From JBCCQH01 sp039024435 (GTDB lineage: Bacteria; Bacteroidota; Bacteroidia; J057; JADKCL01): a DNA stretch of 64,000 nt. Positions within the stretch are counted from its first letter, which is position 1, and each line of letters opens with the position of its first letter. The notes under the pieces are model-generated. The model did not search any database. It saw only the letters and a list, made by a program, of their open reading frames with translations, and was not told the origin of the DNA. Both the position numbers and the translations under genes were made by a program. The stretch is taken from assembly GCA_039024435.1 (NCBI GenBank), contig JBCCQH010000001.1, positions 248,001 to 312,000 on the forward strand. The letters are read 5' to 3'. Shown here piece by piece: positions 25,484 to 34,201 of this stretch.

Positions 25484-26182
25484 ATGAAATCACAATCCCA
25501 AAAGTTTTTTTCGACACTGCTGCTAACTGCCCTTATTTTACTGACCTGTTTTGCCTGCGAAAGCCGGCCTGATCCCAAAAGAAAAATGCCGACGGCTACG
25601 GGAGTGGTTTCGGCGAGGTTTGATTATCGGCTCAATGCCAATGTCATCGGTGACACCCTGAAGCCCTGTAACGATGGAGGCAATGATCTCTGTTATCAGT
25701 CGGCGGTGTATTTTCCTTTTAATTACGTGCTTGAACATTTGCCCGATTCTTTGTTGGGCCAGGAGCTGAAAATCGGATTCCGGGCCTCTTTGATCTTTCC
25801 CGGGAAAAAATCAGACATCTACCCGGACTTCGGCGAGTCGATTTGTTTTGATGATCTAACCAATGCTTCCGAAAACGGGGTAGAGCTGGACTCCATTAGT
25901 TCGGTAAATACACCGGATACAACCGTGACGGTCCAGTTTTCACCAACGATCAACTTCAAGGTCAATTCAACCGATGCGGTATTGAGCGGGGGGATCTGCA
26001 TTGTGGTGGAGACATTGGATCCGACCTCGCCCATTCTCCCCCGGCTGCTCCATCTCGGAACACCGTATTTGGAATCGACAAGTACGGTTGTCTCCGGCAC
26101 CGACAGTGGAAGTGCTAAGCTACCGCCGACGTGTGACCGCTGTTCAAAATTTGTATTTGCCCTAGCTGAAGAATCAAAATAA
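25484..26182 (+). CDS. Lipoprotein of unknown function, 232 aa
   Basis: The signal is KFFSTLLLTALILLTCFACE with the likely lipidated cysteine in CFAC-E. The rest is beta-rich, with six further cysteines (SICFDDL, GGICIVVE and CDRCSK among others) that may form disulfides. No catalytic motif is visible. The protein probably sits on the outer membrane. The gene stands alone; a terminator hairpin follows 60 bp after the stop. A 28-codon frame (25401-25487) ends in the TGA that overlaps this gene's ATG, which might couple translation but may be chance. Unrecognised family. Confidence 0.78.
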   Translation: MKSQSQKFFSTLLLTALILLTCFACESRPDPKRKMPTATGVVSARFDYRLNANVIGDTLKPCNDGGNDLCYQSAVYFPFNYVLEHLPDSLLGQELKIGFRASLIFPGKKSDIYPDFGESICFDDLTNASENGVELDSISSVNTPDTTVTVQFSPTINFKVNSTDAVLSGGICIVVETLDPTSPILPRLLHLGTPYLESTSTVVSGTDSGSAKLPPTCDRCSKFVFALAEESK

Positions 26183-26241
26183 CTGCAACCGCCAACTGAC
26201 GCGGCGCACTTGCCGGTCTTATCTATGGAAAGTGATGTGGA

Positions 26242-26293
26242 CCCAAGGAAGGGACCCCAGGACTGGTGGGTCCCCTTCCTTAGGGTGTTTTTT
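26242..26293 (+). terminator. Intrinsic terminator after the lipoprotein gene
   Basis: The arms 26242-26257 and 26268-26285 form a long GC-rich stem (AAGGAAGGG with CCCTTCCTT at its heart) with two single-base bulges and a loop of about 10 nt. The sequence TGTTTTTTG follows at once. This fits an intrinsic terminator for the plus strand. Confidence 0.75.
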
Positions 26294-26433
26294 GCCGCTG
26301 CCGATCAACGCAAAGAGGGCAATTGCCCGACCGAGCTTTTTGAACCGGAGAAGTAGACCGTAGATAGCCCAAAGTCGACTTCACCGTGGAAGGAAGGATC
26401 GCGTCGCGCAGCGCCCTCTATTTTTTATGCCGT

Positions 26434-27189
26434 TCAAAGTTTGCGGTACTTCAGCCAGGTGTACCGGAAGGCGTACCAGGCCAGGATCCAACCGACGCCC
26501 CCGTCTTTCCAGCCGGCGAGGCGGATGTAGAATTTGAACCAGGCGGCGGGTGGGCTGAACACTTGCTTGAGGAGGGTCTTTTTGCGGCTCCGTCGCCGCA
26601 TCTCCCGGGCGGCGAGATCGGTGTAGCGCTCCAATTTCCCAAACAGCTCGGTGCGGGTCTCGTAGGTCCGGTGGATGAGGCAACCTTTGATTTTGATCCA
26701 GTCGGTCCAGCCCTGGGGCGATTCGTGGACGAGGTTGTCCTGGAGGTAGCGGACTTTGGAGCGCTGGAAGATGCGCGGCGGATAATCGGGGCAGCGGATG
26801 GGGAGCAGGCAGTGGATTTCCCGCCCCATCACCAGCCATTTGCGGGTGGGGCGGTAAGCAAGAGCTTGCTCCGGTTGCGCACCAAAATCGGCCGCCTTGA
26901 GTGCCCGTACCGTTTCGATGAGCTCGTCATCGGCGATCTCGTCGGAATCGATGGCGAAGGTCCAGTCGTGTAGGCAATTGGCCAGGGCAAAATTGCGCTG
27001 GGCGGCAAAGTCATCCAAGGGCCGGTGCAGAACACGGGCTCCGTGGCGTTCCGCAATCTGCAACGTACTGTCCTGCGATCCCGAATCGACAACGAGCAGG
27101 TCATCCGCCATCTTTCCGGCTTGGCCCAGCACCGTGTCCAGGTACTTCTCACTGTTGAAAGTCAGTACGTATACCGAAAGCGGCTGCAT
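26434..27189 (-). CDS. Family 2 glycosyltransferase (WaaE/KdtX-like)
   Basis: This 251-aa protein is a GT-A glycosyltransferase. It opens with LSVYVLTFNSEKYLDTVL, then LLVVDSGSQDSTLQIAE, AAQRNFALANCLHDW and the metal-binding FAIDSDEIADDEL. The C-terminal part (YPPRIFQRSKVRYL, VHESPQGW, then LIHRTYETRTELFGKLERY) matches glycosyltransferases that modify the lipopolysaccharide core. It most likely acts at the cytoplasmic face of the inner membrane. The ATG at 27189 lies one base after the stop of the DUF1579-like gene, so the two are co-translated; a longer frame would overlap that gene. Confidence 0.88.
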   Translation of the reverse strand: MQPLSVYVLTFNSEKYLDTVLGQAGKMADDLLVVDSGSQDSTLQIAERHGARVLHRPLDDFAAQRNFALANCLHDWTFAIDSDEIADDELIETVRALKAADFGAQPEQALAYRPTRKWLVMGREIHCLLPIRCPDYPPRIFQRSKVRYLQDNLVHESPQGWTDWIKIKGCLIHRTYETRTELFGKLERYTDLAAREMRRRSRKKTLLKQVFSPPAAWFKFYIRLAGWKDGGVGWILAWYAFRYTWLKYRKL

Positions 27190-27190
27190 A

Positions 27191-27733
27191 TCAATTTTCC
27201 GGAGCTTCCCGCCGTTTGTACACCGCATCGAAGAGCACCGATTTGGCTCCATTTGGCCGCTGGGACGCTTCCCAAAGCTGGCGCACGGTGCCGTCCTCAT
27301 TGTTGAAATAGGACAGGCGGTAGTAGGCATACTTCCGGTTCTGGGTTTCTCCTTCGCCTTTAAAGGTCAGGCGGCGGGTGGACGGATTGTACTCCCCGCC
27401 GTAGTAGATGACCGTACCGTAGTTGTCGACCCAGGTCTGTTCCCATTGTTCAGATTCCCGGTTGTAGAGGCTGAAACTTTTGCCCCGGGAATCACCCACG
27501 CCGGTCCAGTTTTCCATGATGACACATTCGCCGAGAATCCGCTCCACCTTGTTGTAGCCTACGATCTGCATCGTGCCGGTGGAGTCTTTGGACCAGACTT
27601 CCCAGTCACCGAGCCAAAAGTCGAATTCGTGGAAGTTTTCTCCGGTGCAGGGGCGGGAATTGCGCGTGGCTTCTTGGGCCGGGAGCGAAAACGATAAGCA
27701 AGTGAGCAAAGCAATGGCGAGCAGTTGTTTCAT
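27191..27733 (-). CDS. Secreted DUF1579-like protein
   Basis: This 180-aa protein has the signal peptide MKQLLAIALLTCLSFSLPAQ. The mature part starts with the hallmark HEFDFWLGDWEVWS, then VERILGECVIMENWTG and LYNRESEQWEQTWVDNYG. This pattern marks a small calycin-like beta-barrel of the DUF1579 type, thought to bind small ligands. Its start overlaps the mgsA stop (ATGA) and its stop is one base before the glycosyltransferase start, so the three genes form one tight unit. A functional tie between them is not evident. Confidence 0.75.
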   Translation of the reverse strand: MKQLLAIALLTCLSFSLPAQEATRNSRPCTGENFHEFDFWLGDWEVWSKDSTGTMQIVGYNKVERILGECVIMENWTGVGDSRGKSFSLYNRESEQWEQTWVDNYGTVIYYGGEYNPSTRRLTFKGEGETQNRKYAYYRLSYFNNEDGTVRQLWEASQRPNGAKSVLFDAVYKRREAPEN

Positions 27734-28092
27734 AAGCTTTTGATCAGAAGTTCGGCGGAGGCTGGATTGGTGGCCAGCGGGATATCGTGTACGTCGCAGA
27801 TGCGCATGAGCATAGAGACATCGACTTCGTGGGGGTGCTTCCCGAGGGGATCCCGGAAAAAGATTACCATGTCGACCTTGCCTTCCACAATGCGGCTGGC
27901 GATTTGGGCATCCCCACCATTGGGACCACTGGCCAGCCGTTCGACCACAAATCCCCCTTTTTCAACGTGGGAACCGGTCGTCCCGGTCGCGATCAGATCG
28001 ATGTCTTTGCGCTTGAACAGGTCGTAATGGTCCCGGATGAAGGAAACCATTTCGGGTTTTTTGCCGTCGTGGGCGATGATCGCAATTACCAT
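27730..28092 (-). CDS. mgsA: Methylglyoxal synthase
   Basis: This 120-aa enzyme converts dihydroxyacetone phosphate to methylglyoxal and phosphate, bypassing lower glycolysis when phosphate is short. Motifs include IAIIAHDGKK (phosphate loop, with the catalytic-region His8-Asp9), LIATGTTGSHV, LASGPNGGDAQIAS and MVIFFRDPLGKHPHEVD (Asp and His of the active site). The length is slightly short of E. coli MgsA (152 aa) because the C-terminal extension is missing, as in many bacteria. It leads the unit mgsA/DUF1579/glycosyltransferase and lies downstream of a glyoxalase II-like gene on the same strand. Confidence 0.94.
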   Translation of the reverse strand: MVIAIIAHDGKKPEMVSFIRDHYDLFKRKDIDLIATGTTGSHVEKGGFVVERLASGPNGGDAQIASRIVEGKVDMVIFFRDPLGKHPHEVDVSMLMRICDVHDIPLATNPASAELLIKSL

Positions 28093-28227
28093 AGCGGTGC
28101 GAGGGGTATTGTCAGGGTAAAATGGGCGTTCGTGCGCATCTTCAATGTCAGGTAAAAGGAGATATACGGCCGCAAATTAATGATTTTGGGGAACGGAAAA
28201 ATGAAATAAATCGGGGATGAATTGCCA

Positions 28228-28875
28228 TCACACCCAATTGATCGGATTGGTGGCTTTTTCCTGGCCCACCGTGGTGAAGCCCATGTGTCCAGCGTAGATG
28301 CGCGTGTCCTCGGGGAGGGTAAAGATCCGCTCCTGAATAGTGGTGCGCAGGGTATTCATGGACCCGCCCGGCAGATCGACCCGCCCAAAGCTGTTCTGAA
28401 AGATGACGTCACCGCTAAATAGGCAATTGTCCTCCGGCAAATAAAAGGAGACGTGACCTGCGCTGTGCCCGGGCGTGAACAACACCTGAAACGTGGTGTT
28501 CCCAAATGTTACCGTGTCGCCTTCGTCCACAAACTCATCGGGCATCGGGGAGGGGTCCAGGCTCAGGTTCCACAATTGGGCGGCGATTTCCGCTTGCTGG
28601 ATATTGTAGACGTCTTTTTCACAGGCGATGAGGGGCACTTCAAACCGTTCGACCAGCAAGCGGTTCCCAAAGATGTGATCCAGGTGGCAGTGGGTATTCA
28701 GGACCTTTTCCAAGTGCAATCCGCGATTTTCCAGGTGGTCGATGAGCCTTTTTCGCTCGGCTTGCGTATAACATCCGGGATCGATCACGACACAATGGCC
28801 GGTTTTATCGGAAACTACGTAAGTATTCTCGGCAAAAGCTTCCGGGAAAAAGGTAAATGTCTGAACTTCGATCAT
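28228..28875 (-). CDS. Metallo-beta-lactamase fold hydrolase (glyoxalase II-like)
   Basis: This 215-aa cytoplasmic enzyme has the zinc-binding motif THCHLDHIFGN, with later ligands in LFTPGHSAGHVSFY, LFSGDVIF and IYAGHMGFTTVG. The overall pattern resembles the glyoxalase II/hydroxyacylglutathione hydrolase group, which splits thioesters. The neighbouring mgsA (136 bp downstream on the same strand) makes methylglyoxal, so a role in methylglyoxal detoxification is plausible; a general thioesterase role is the alternative. It is divergent from the FAD oxidoreductase gene. Confidence 0.88.
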   Translation of the reverse strand: MIEVQTFTFFPEAFAENTYVVSDKTGHCVVIDPGCYTQAERKRLIDHLENRGLHLEKVLNTHCHLDHIFGNRLLVERFEVPLIACEKDVYNIQQAEIAAQLWNLSLDPSPMPDEFVDEGDTVTFGNTTFQVLFTPGHSAGHVSFYLPEDNCLFSGDVIFQNSFGRVDLPGGSMNTLRTTIQERIFTLPEDTRIYAGHMGFTTVGQEKATNPINWV

Positions 28876-28887
28876 CGGATTTGCCCG

Positions 28888-28895
28888 TAAATTTG
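28888..28895 (+). promoter_or_regulatory. -7 box upstream of the FAD oxidoreductase gene
   Basis: TAAATTTG is a full match to the TAnnTTTG consensus, 51 bases before the proposed TTG start at 28947. It lies in the 71-bp space between two divergent genes. Confidence 0.45.
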
Positions 28896-28946
28896 CGGTA
28901 AAAAGCGGCCAAGGGGGCCGCGATGGCCATCAAGGTTTGAAAAATT

Positions 28947-30038
28947 TTGCATAATTCAAAGTCCATTCCCAGCAAAGAAGTCCTGATCATTGGCGGGGGG
29001 CTCACCGGCGTCTTTCTGGCGGCAGAGTCGCTGAAAGCGGGCCATTCTGTGACTTTGATCGACCAGCCTGCCCCGGCGACGGCTACTCGGGTGGCCGCCG
29101 GACTGTACAACATCATCACCGGCCGAAAGGCCACCCTCACTTGGCAGGCGGAGTTGTTGCTGGAGACCCTCGCGGATTTTTTTGCCCTGCCGCCCTTTGA
29201 TCGCCTGAGCCGCTACCGAGAACCGTACACCATCTACCGGCCTTTCCGTGAGCCCGCCGCCTACAACGAATGGACCGCTAAGGCACTGGACCCGGCTTAC
29301 GCCCGCCACGTGGCTTTTTCACCCCAAGAGCGTCTGCCTGAGCAACTGCACAATCCCCTGGGCGGCCTGGAAATCCTGCCCTGCGGCTGGCTGGATACCC
29401 GAGGATTTACCGCCGCCGCATTGGAATTGATGAAAACAGAAATGGGCCTGATCTTACATCGGGGCCAAATGGACTACGCGGCGCTCCAACCAAGTACGGG
29501 AAAAGCAAACATCGGAGGGCGCGAGCACGTTTATGATGAAGTAATCTGTGCTGAAGGCGTACGGGTCAAGGACAATCCCTGGTGGGGCTGGCTGGACATC
29601 CGACCGCTCAAAGGGCAGATCCTCGAAGTTGAGATTCCCGGGTTGGAACTGGATTTTGTCTTGCTCCGCAAGGCGTTTTTCTTACCCAAGGGCAATTCTT
29701 TTTACACCGTAGGTTCGACGTACGAAAAGTATTTTAAAGGATCCGGTCCGACCGCCGAGGGGATTGAGGAGCTCAGCCAACTGATCCGCGCGGCGGTAAA
29801 GCTGCCCTTTCGCGTCGCCGAGGCCCGGGCAGGAATCCGACCTACCACCCCGAATCGGCGGCCAGTTTGGGGCCGGCATCCCGAGCACGCGCGCTTGTAC
29901 GTCTTGAATGGAATGGGAGCAAAAGGAGTACTGCAAGCTCCGTGGTCCGCGAAAAGAATGCGGGCCTGGCTGGATGGAAAAGAGACCCCAATCCCCCGTG
30001 AAACCGGCCTGGAAAGGTTTTTGAAAAAGATTTCGTAA
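28947..30038 (+). CDS. FAD-dependent oxidoreductase (DAO family)
   Basis: This 363-aa protein starts with a dinucleotide-binding fold, VLIIGGGLTGVFLAAESLKAG, cut here to the GxGxxG-like core GGGLTG, and has DAO-family features: a substrate-side middle (GWLDTRGFTAAALELM), then ICAEGVRV, LKGQILEVEIPG and the C-terminal GIRPTTPNRRPVWG with VLNGMGAKGVLQAPW. Substrates of the family include amino acids and amines; none can be chosen here. No ATG exists near the N-terminus: a TGA lies in frame at 28938, and only ATT (28944) or TTG (28947) precede the fold. TTG is taken. Confidence 0.87.
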   Translation: MHNSKSIPSKEVLIIGGGLTGVFLAAESLKAGHSVTLIDQPAPATATRVAAGLYNIITGRKATLTWQAELLLETLADFFALPPFDRLSRYREPYTIYRPFREPAAYNEWTAKALDPAYARHVAFSPQERLPEQLHNPLGGLEILPCGWLDTRGFTAAALELMKTEMGLILHRGQMDYAALQPSTGKANIGGREHVYDEVICAEGVRVKDNPWWGWLDIRPLKGQILEVEIPGLELDFVLLRKAFFLPKGNSFYTVGSTYEKYFKGSGPTAEGIEELSQLIRAAVKLPFRVAEARAGIRPTTPNRRPVWGRHPEHARLYVLNGMGAKGVLQAPWSAKRMRAWLDGKETPIPRETGLERFLKKIS

Positions 30039-30061
30039 ATTATTTGAACATCGACAACTAC

Positions 30062-33000
30062 ATGAAATATACCGGCATCATCGCCCTTTTTGCCCTGCTC
30101 TCGCTAGCGGGCCGGCTTCCGGCCCAGTCCAATATGCTTGGAGGCGAGAACATCATCCAGCAAAAAGACTTTGCCTGGAAATCGGTGGGCACGGAACATT
30201 TCGACGTGCATTTCTACACGCGGGATCCGGTGACGGCCACGATTGCCGCACGCTACGCCGAAGAAGCCATGTGGGAAGTCTGTCGGGCGCTGGATTTCAA
30301 AAACCGATCCAAGTACTCCCTGTACATTTTCCTGTCGCCAAACGATTACATCCAGTCCAATCTCTATCCGCAGCGCCAAACCAAGGAGGGTGGGCGGACC
30401 AATCTCTACGCCAATGCCGGCGCAGTAGTATTTCCCGGAGACCACAAAGAACTCTACGGCCGGATCAAATCGGAGGTCGCCCGGATGGTGATCCACGACT
30501 ACTATTACGGCGGTGCGATCACCGCATCGATTCCTTACAATTTGCTTTTGTTTCTGCCCCGCTGGTACGCGGAGGGCCTGCCCGCTTTTTTGGGCGAAGG
30601 CTGGACCTTCGACGATGAACTGTGGATTACGAGCCTCGAAAACGCGGACATGCTCGAATATGCCCTGGAAGGGGACGAATACGTGAACCGCGTAGCCCGC
30701 AAGTCGATTTGGTACTTCATCGCCTCCACCTACGGCACGGAAAAACTCTCGGAGATCTTCTACATGACGCGGCTCACCCGCTCGGTGGAAGATGGACTGG
30801 TCCATGTCCTGGGCATCACCCTCAAAACCCTGACCGAACGCTGGCGGGAATTCATCTTGCAGCGGATTTCAGAAAATGGCACCTTCCGCGACAAGCTGCG
30901 GGACCAGGCCGACCCCTTGCGCCTCAAAACCAAAGAGCGGATGTTGGGCTTCCGTCTGAATCCAGTTGCGCCAGTGGCCGCCGTCTATCTGGAACGAAAC
31001 GGCAAGCAGCGCGTCGCCCTTTATGACCTCAACACCCAAGAGCTGCGCGAAACCCCGATTGAAGGCGGATTTCCCACTGAGCAGTTGACACCCTTTGCCC
31101 CCGAGATGCCGATGGTGTGGAGTCCGGATGGCAAAGCCTTCATCACCACCATTTACCGCGCGGGCACCGAGCAATTTGCCTATTACAATGTCGGCTCCGG
31201 CGAAGTGCAGTACATCAACTTTCAGCCGCGCCTGGAGCGCATCTTCCAAATGGACTGGTCCCACGATGGCCGGCAAATCGTAGCCAGCGGCCTGCGCACC
31301 GGCTCCATTGACCTGTTTCGCTTCACCCCGGGCAGCAACGGTTTCGTGCCTCTGACCGAGGATGCTTTTGATAACTTGAATCCGATCTGGAGCCAGGACG
31401 ACGCCCGCATCTATTACGCCTCGACCCGCTCGAACGACTCGATCAAGGACACAGACGTCCCCCACGACATCTTCCGCAGCCACTACGACATTTGGGAATT
31501 GACCCTGGAGGACGGCAGCGTGCGCCGGGTGACAAATACCCCCATCGCCGACGAATTTCCGGTCCACGCCGAGAGCAGCTTCGAAATCCAGCTCCTCTCA
31601 AACGAAACCGGGATCTCCAACCTCTACAAGCGCAATGTCTTCGTGGGGGATTCCGTGGTCCAAAGCAACATCTCGCAGGGCATCCACACCGTAAATTTCT
31701 CCGATTCCCTCGTCGTTTTTTCCGTGCCCGAACTCGGTCGGATGACCATGTTCAACGCTGACCGGGAAGAATTCCTCAAAGAGTCGGTCGTCTTGAAGTC
31801 CATGCTGCGTTTGCAGACCGATAAGCGCTTCGACATGGCGCGCCGCTCAAAGGCCCTGCAAGCCCGCCTGGACTCGCTCAAGCGGGAGATGGAAAAGTTT
31901 CCCGAAAAATTTGCCGAGAACAAGCCCGGTAAAAATCCCAAAGACACCAGCAAAACCCAGAAAGACAACGGGGTCAAGTACTACGTCTTTGATGAAGAGG
32001 ACAAGCCGCGTACGGTGCGCCGGCGTCCCTCGACCCGCCGCCGGGCCAAGGCCCGCCGCAACAAAAAACCCGCCAAGCCGGACTTCAGCGGTGTCAAAGT
32101 CAGCAGTCCGGGCGCTTCCAAAACCCGCTGGGCGGCGGATCAGGTCTCGACCCGTTTCGGATTTGATCCGGTTTTCAAGCTCAACGTATCCCTGGAAGCC
32201 CGCCTCAAAACCCTGAAGGGCGACAAAATGCTCGCCTTTGGCTTCCGTCCCTACTGGAACCGGCGCAGCAGCGATACCTGGGTCCAGTACACAAACCTCA
32301 AGGGCCGCGTGGACTGGTTTGCCGCATTTGAGCGGAACACCCGCTTCCTGAACCAGGACGAATTTACGACCCGCTACGGAGCGACCCGCCTCCGCGGCGG
32401 AGCCGTCTATCCACTCAGCCGCTTCCTGAGTGTCGGGGCTGAAGCCCACGCTGTCCACCTGAGCCGGCGCAATATGTTGCTGCTCATTCCCAAGGACATC
32501 GATGGCGAAGACGTGGCGGTGGGCGCCCGCCTCAACCTCACCTACGACAACACCAAACGCAACTTGCAGTACGTGCGTTCCGGCACTTGGGCCAGCGTCA
32601 ACATCTCGAACTCCTACTCCATCGGCGCCGGCACCTACAACTTTACCACCGCGCAGTTTGATTACCGCAAGTACCTGCCCCTCGGCAAGTCCGTTCTGGT
32701 TGGGCGGCTGCTCGGCGGCTGGTCGTCCGGCGCCAACGAGCAGCAATTCTTCATGGGGGGAACCGATGACTGGCTCTTCAGCCGCTTCCAGAACCCCTCC
32801 GATTTCCCCATCGAGGGCGCATTGCCCGCCTTCAACTACATGCAGTACGTGACGCCCTTCCACGGCTTCCGCTTCAATGCCCGCAACGGCACGAAGTACG
32901 TAGGCGCAAATGCCGAACTGCGCATCCCCCTGACCCGGATGTTCAAGTCTTCCCTGAACACAAACCCACTCTACAACCTGGAATTCATCCCCTTCTTCGA

Positions 33001-33247
33001 CATCGGGACCACCTGGACCGAAGGCAATCCACTCTCCCAGAAGAATCCAATCGATACGGAAACCATCGATTCCTACCCGCTTACGATCACCGTGCAGACG
33101 CTCAAGAGTCCTTTTATCATGGGCTTTGGTGCGGGGGCGCGGATCATGCTCTTTGGGTACTGGACACGGTTTGACCTGGGTTGGGGCGTGGATGACTTCA
33201 CCGTACTCACCCCGCGCTTGCACCTGTCGCTGGGCAAGAATTTTTAG
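30062..33247 (+). CDS. Large outer-membrane protein: peptidase-MA-like, TolB-like propeller and Omp85-like barrel
   Basis: This 1061-aa protein has a signal peptide (GIIALFALLSLAGRLPAQ). Residues about 35-270 resemble the gluzincin peptidase-MA fold, with LPRWYAEGLPAFLGEGW, but the zinc HExxH is reduced to IHDYY. From about 290 to 570, TolB/PD40 propeller blades occur (MVWSPDGKAFITTIY, MDWSHDGRQIVASG, IWSQDDARIYYAS). A charged linker with RRRPSTRRRAKARRNKK follows. Residues about 720-1061 form an Omp85-type barrel (MGGTDDWLFSRF, AELRIPL) ending in a terminal Phe, as outer-membrane barrels do. It begins 23 bp after the oxidoreductase gene. Role unknown. Confidence 0.82.
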   Translation: MKYTGIIALFALLSLAGRLPAQSNMLGGENIIQQKDFAWKSVGTEHFDVHFYTRDPVTATIAARYAEEAMWEVCRALDFKNRSKYSLYIFLSPNDYIQSNLYPQRQTKEGGRTNLYANAGAVVFPGDHKELYGRIKSEVARMVIHDYYYGGAITASIPYNLLLFLPRWYAEGLPAFLGEGWTFDDELWITSLENADMLEYALEGDEYVNRVARKSIWYFIASTYGTEKLSEIFYMTRLTRSVEDGLVHVLGITLKTLTERWREFILQRISENGTFRDKLRDQADPLRLKTKERMLGFRLNPVAPVAAVYLERNGKQRVALYDLNTQELRETPIEGGFPTEQLTPFAPEMPMVWSPDGKAFITTIYRAGTEQFAYYNVGSGEVQYINFQPRLERIFQMDWSHDGRQIVASGLRTGSIDLFRFTPGSNGFVPLTEDAFDNLNPIWSQDDARIYYASTRSNDSIKDTDVPHDIFRSHYDIWELTLEDGSVRRVTNTPIADEFPVHAESSFEIQLLSNETGISNLYKRNVFVGDSVVQSNISQGIHTVNFSDSLVVFSVPELGRMTMFNADREEFLKESVVLKSMLRLQTDKRFDMARRSKALQARLDSLKREMEKFPEKFAENKPGKNPKDTSKTQKDNGVKYYVFDEEDKPRTVRRRPSTRRRAKARRNKKPAKPDFSGVKVSSPGASKTRWAADQVSTRFGFDPVFKLNVSLEARLKTLKGDKMLAFGFRPYWNRRSSDTWVQYTNLKGRVDWFAAFERNTRFLNQDEFTTRYGATRLRGGAVYPLSRFLSVGAEAHAVHLSRRNMLLLIPKDIDGEDVAVGARLNLTYDNTKRNLQYVRSGTWASVNISNSYSIGAGTYNFTTAQFDYRKYLPLGKSVLVGRLLGGWSSGANEQQFFMGGTDDWLFSRFQNPSDFPIEGALPAFNYMQYVTPFHGFRFNARNGTKYVGANAELRIPLTRMFKSSLNTNPLYNLEFIPFFDIGTTWTEGNPLSQKNPIDTETIDSYPLTITVQTLKSPFIMGFGAGARIMLFGYWTRFDLGWGVDDFTVLTPRLHLSLGKNF

Positions 33248-33275
33248 CCGACGGGCGCGTATTATACCCAAGTAG

Positions 33276-33324
33276 ATCCCCGGAGTTCCTGCTAACAACT
33301 CAATGCCGGCACTCCGGGGATTTT
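33276..33324. terminator. Hairpin terminator
   Basis: ATCCCCGGAGT (33276-33286) pairs with ACTCCGGGGAT (33311-33321), an 11-bp perfect stem with a 24-nt loop, followed by TTTT. It ends the transcript of the gene stopping at 33247. The flanking bases allow weaker function in the other direction. Confidence 0.7.
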
Positions 33325-33391
33325 GCGGCTGTTAGGAGGACGATTCATCCCTTTTGGCGTTGCCCCGCCGCCCAAGCGATCAGTTTTTCCC

Positions 33392-34201
33392 TCACCAGGT
33401 AACCTTCGCGGTAGTGGGCGCGATGTTTTTGAGGACGCCGATCTTCATCAGAAAAGCAAAAAAGCTGATGTACAGGCCCCGCCAAAGCATTAAATAGTCC
33501 CGGACCTCCACCTGCTTGATCCGGTCCGACCAAACCGAAACCGTCGGGACGATTTGGTTGCGGTTGATGCCCCAGGGCATCTTTGGCGCGACATAGTGCT
33601 TGGTGACGTGGAAGCCCTTCTCCGACATGGTTTTCCGCGAGAAGTACGCCGGAATCGTATCAAACATGAGGTAGCCCGCAGGCAGTCGTTCTACGATATC
33701 ACGGACGAGTTCGGCCACAGCTTGCTCTGCAAAATACATGAACAAGCCCTGCGCGGTGATGAATACCGGCTTGTCCTCCGGAACCAGGTCAAACCACCGC
33801 CGGTCCGTCGCCGAAAGGGCCACGTGCAGGTGGCGGGGACTCGGTTCGATAAATTTTTCTCGGATCTCGATCGACTCCGGAAGATCCACCGTGATCCAAA
33901 ATGCCTTTCCGTTGTCGATCCGGAAGCGCTGGGTTTCGAGCCCTTCCCCCAGATTGACAATCGTACCTTCCGGATGTCGCCGCAAAAACTCTTCCAGATG
34001 CCGGTCAAAGTGGACCGACCGCAAAGCGTGGGCCGGCGAGGCCTTCCCAAAGCTGCGCTCATAATCGTAATCAATCGCTTGGTAGATTTCGATGCATTTA
34101 TCGTCTTTGATGAGTGCCTTTTTCGGACGCATGGCTTCTCCTGCGCGGTTGTGCAAGGTCCAGAGCGTAGTTTCGGGCACGTCAGTTAGATTCGCCTTCA
34201 T
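33392..34201 (-). CDS. Class I SAM-dependent methyltransferase (LCM/PPM1-like)
   Basis: This 269-aa cytoplasmic protein has the leucine-carboxyl-methyltransferase-like fold. Landmarks are the SAM site TIVNLGEGLETQRFRIDN, the acidic end of strand 2 (WITVDLPESIEIREKFI), then VFITAQGLFMYFAEQAV and LMFDTIPAYFSRKT. The family methylates carboxyl or hydroxyl groups of small molecules or proteins; the target here is unknown. Starts at the first ATG, MKANLTDVPETTLW. Its upstream DNA is rich in hairpins. It has no operon partner nearby. Confidence 0.85.
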   Translation of the reverse strand: MKANLTDVPETTLWTLHNRAGEAMRPKKALIKDDKCIEIYQAIDYDYERSFGKASPAHALRSVHFDRHLEEFLRRHPEGTIVNLGEGLETQRFRIDNGKAFWITVDLPESIEIREKFIEPSPRHLHVALSATDRRWFDLVPEDKPVFITAQGLFMYFAEQAVAELVRDIVERLPAGYLMFDTIPAYFSRKTMSEKGFHVTKHYVAPKMPWGINRNQIVPTVSVWSDRIKQVEVRDYLMLWRGLYISFFAFLMKIGVLKNIAPTTAKVTW

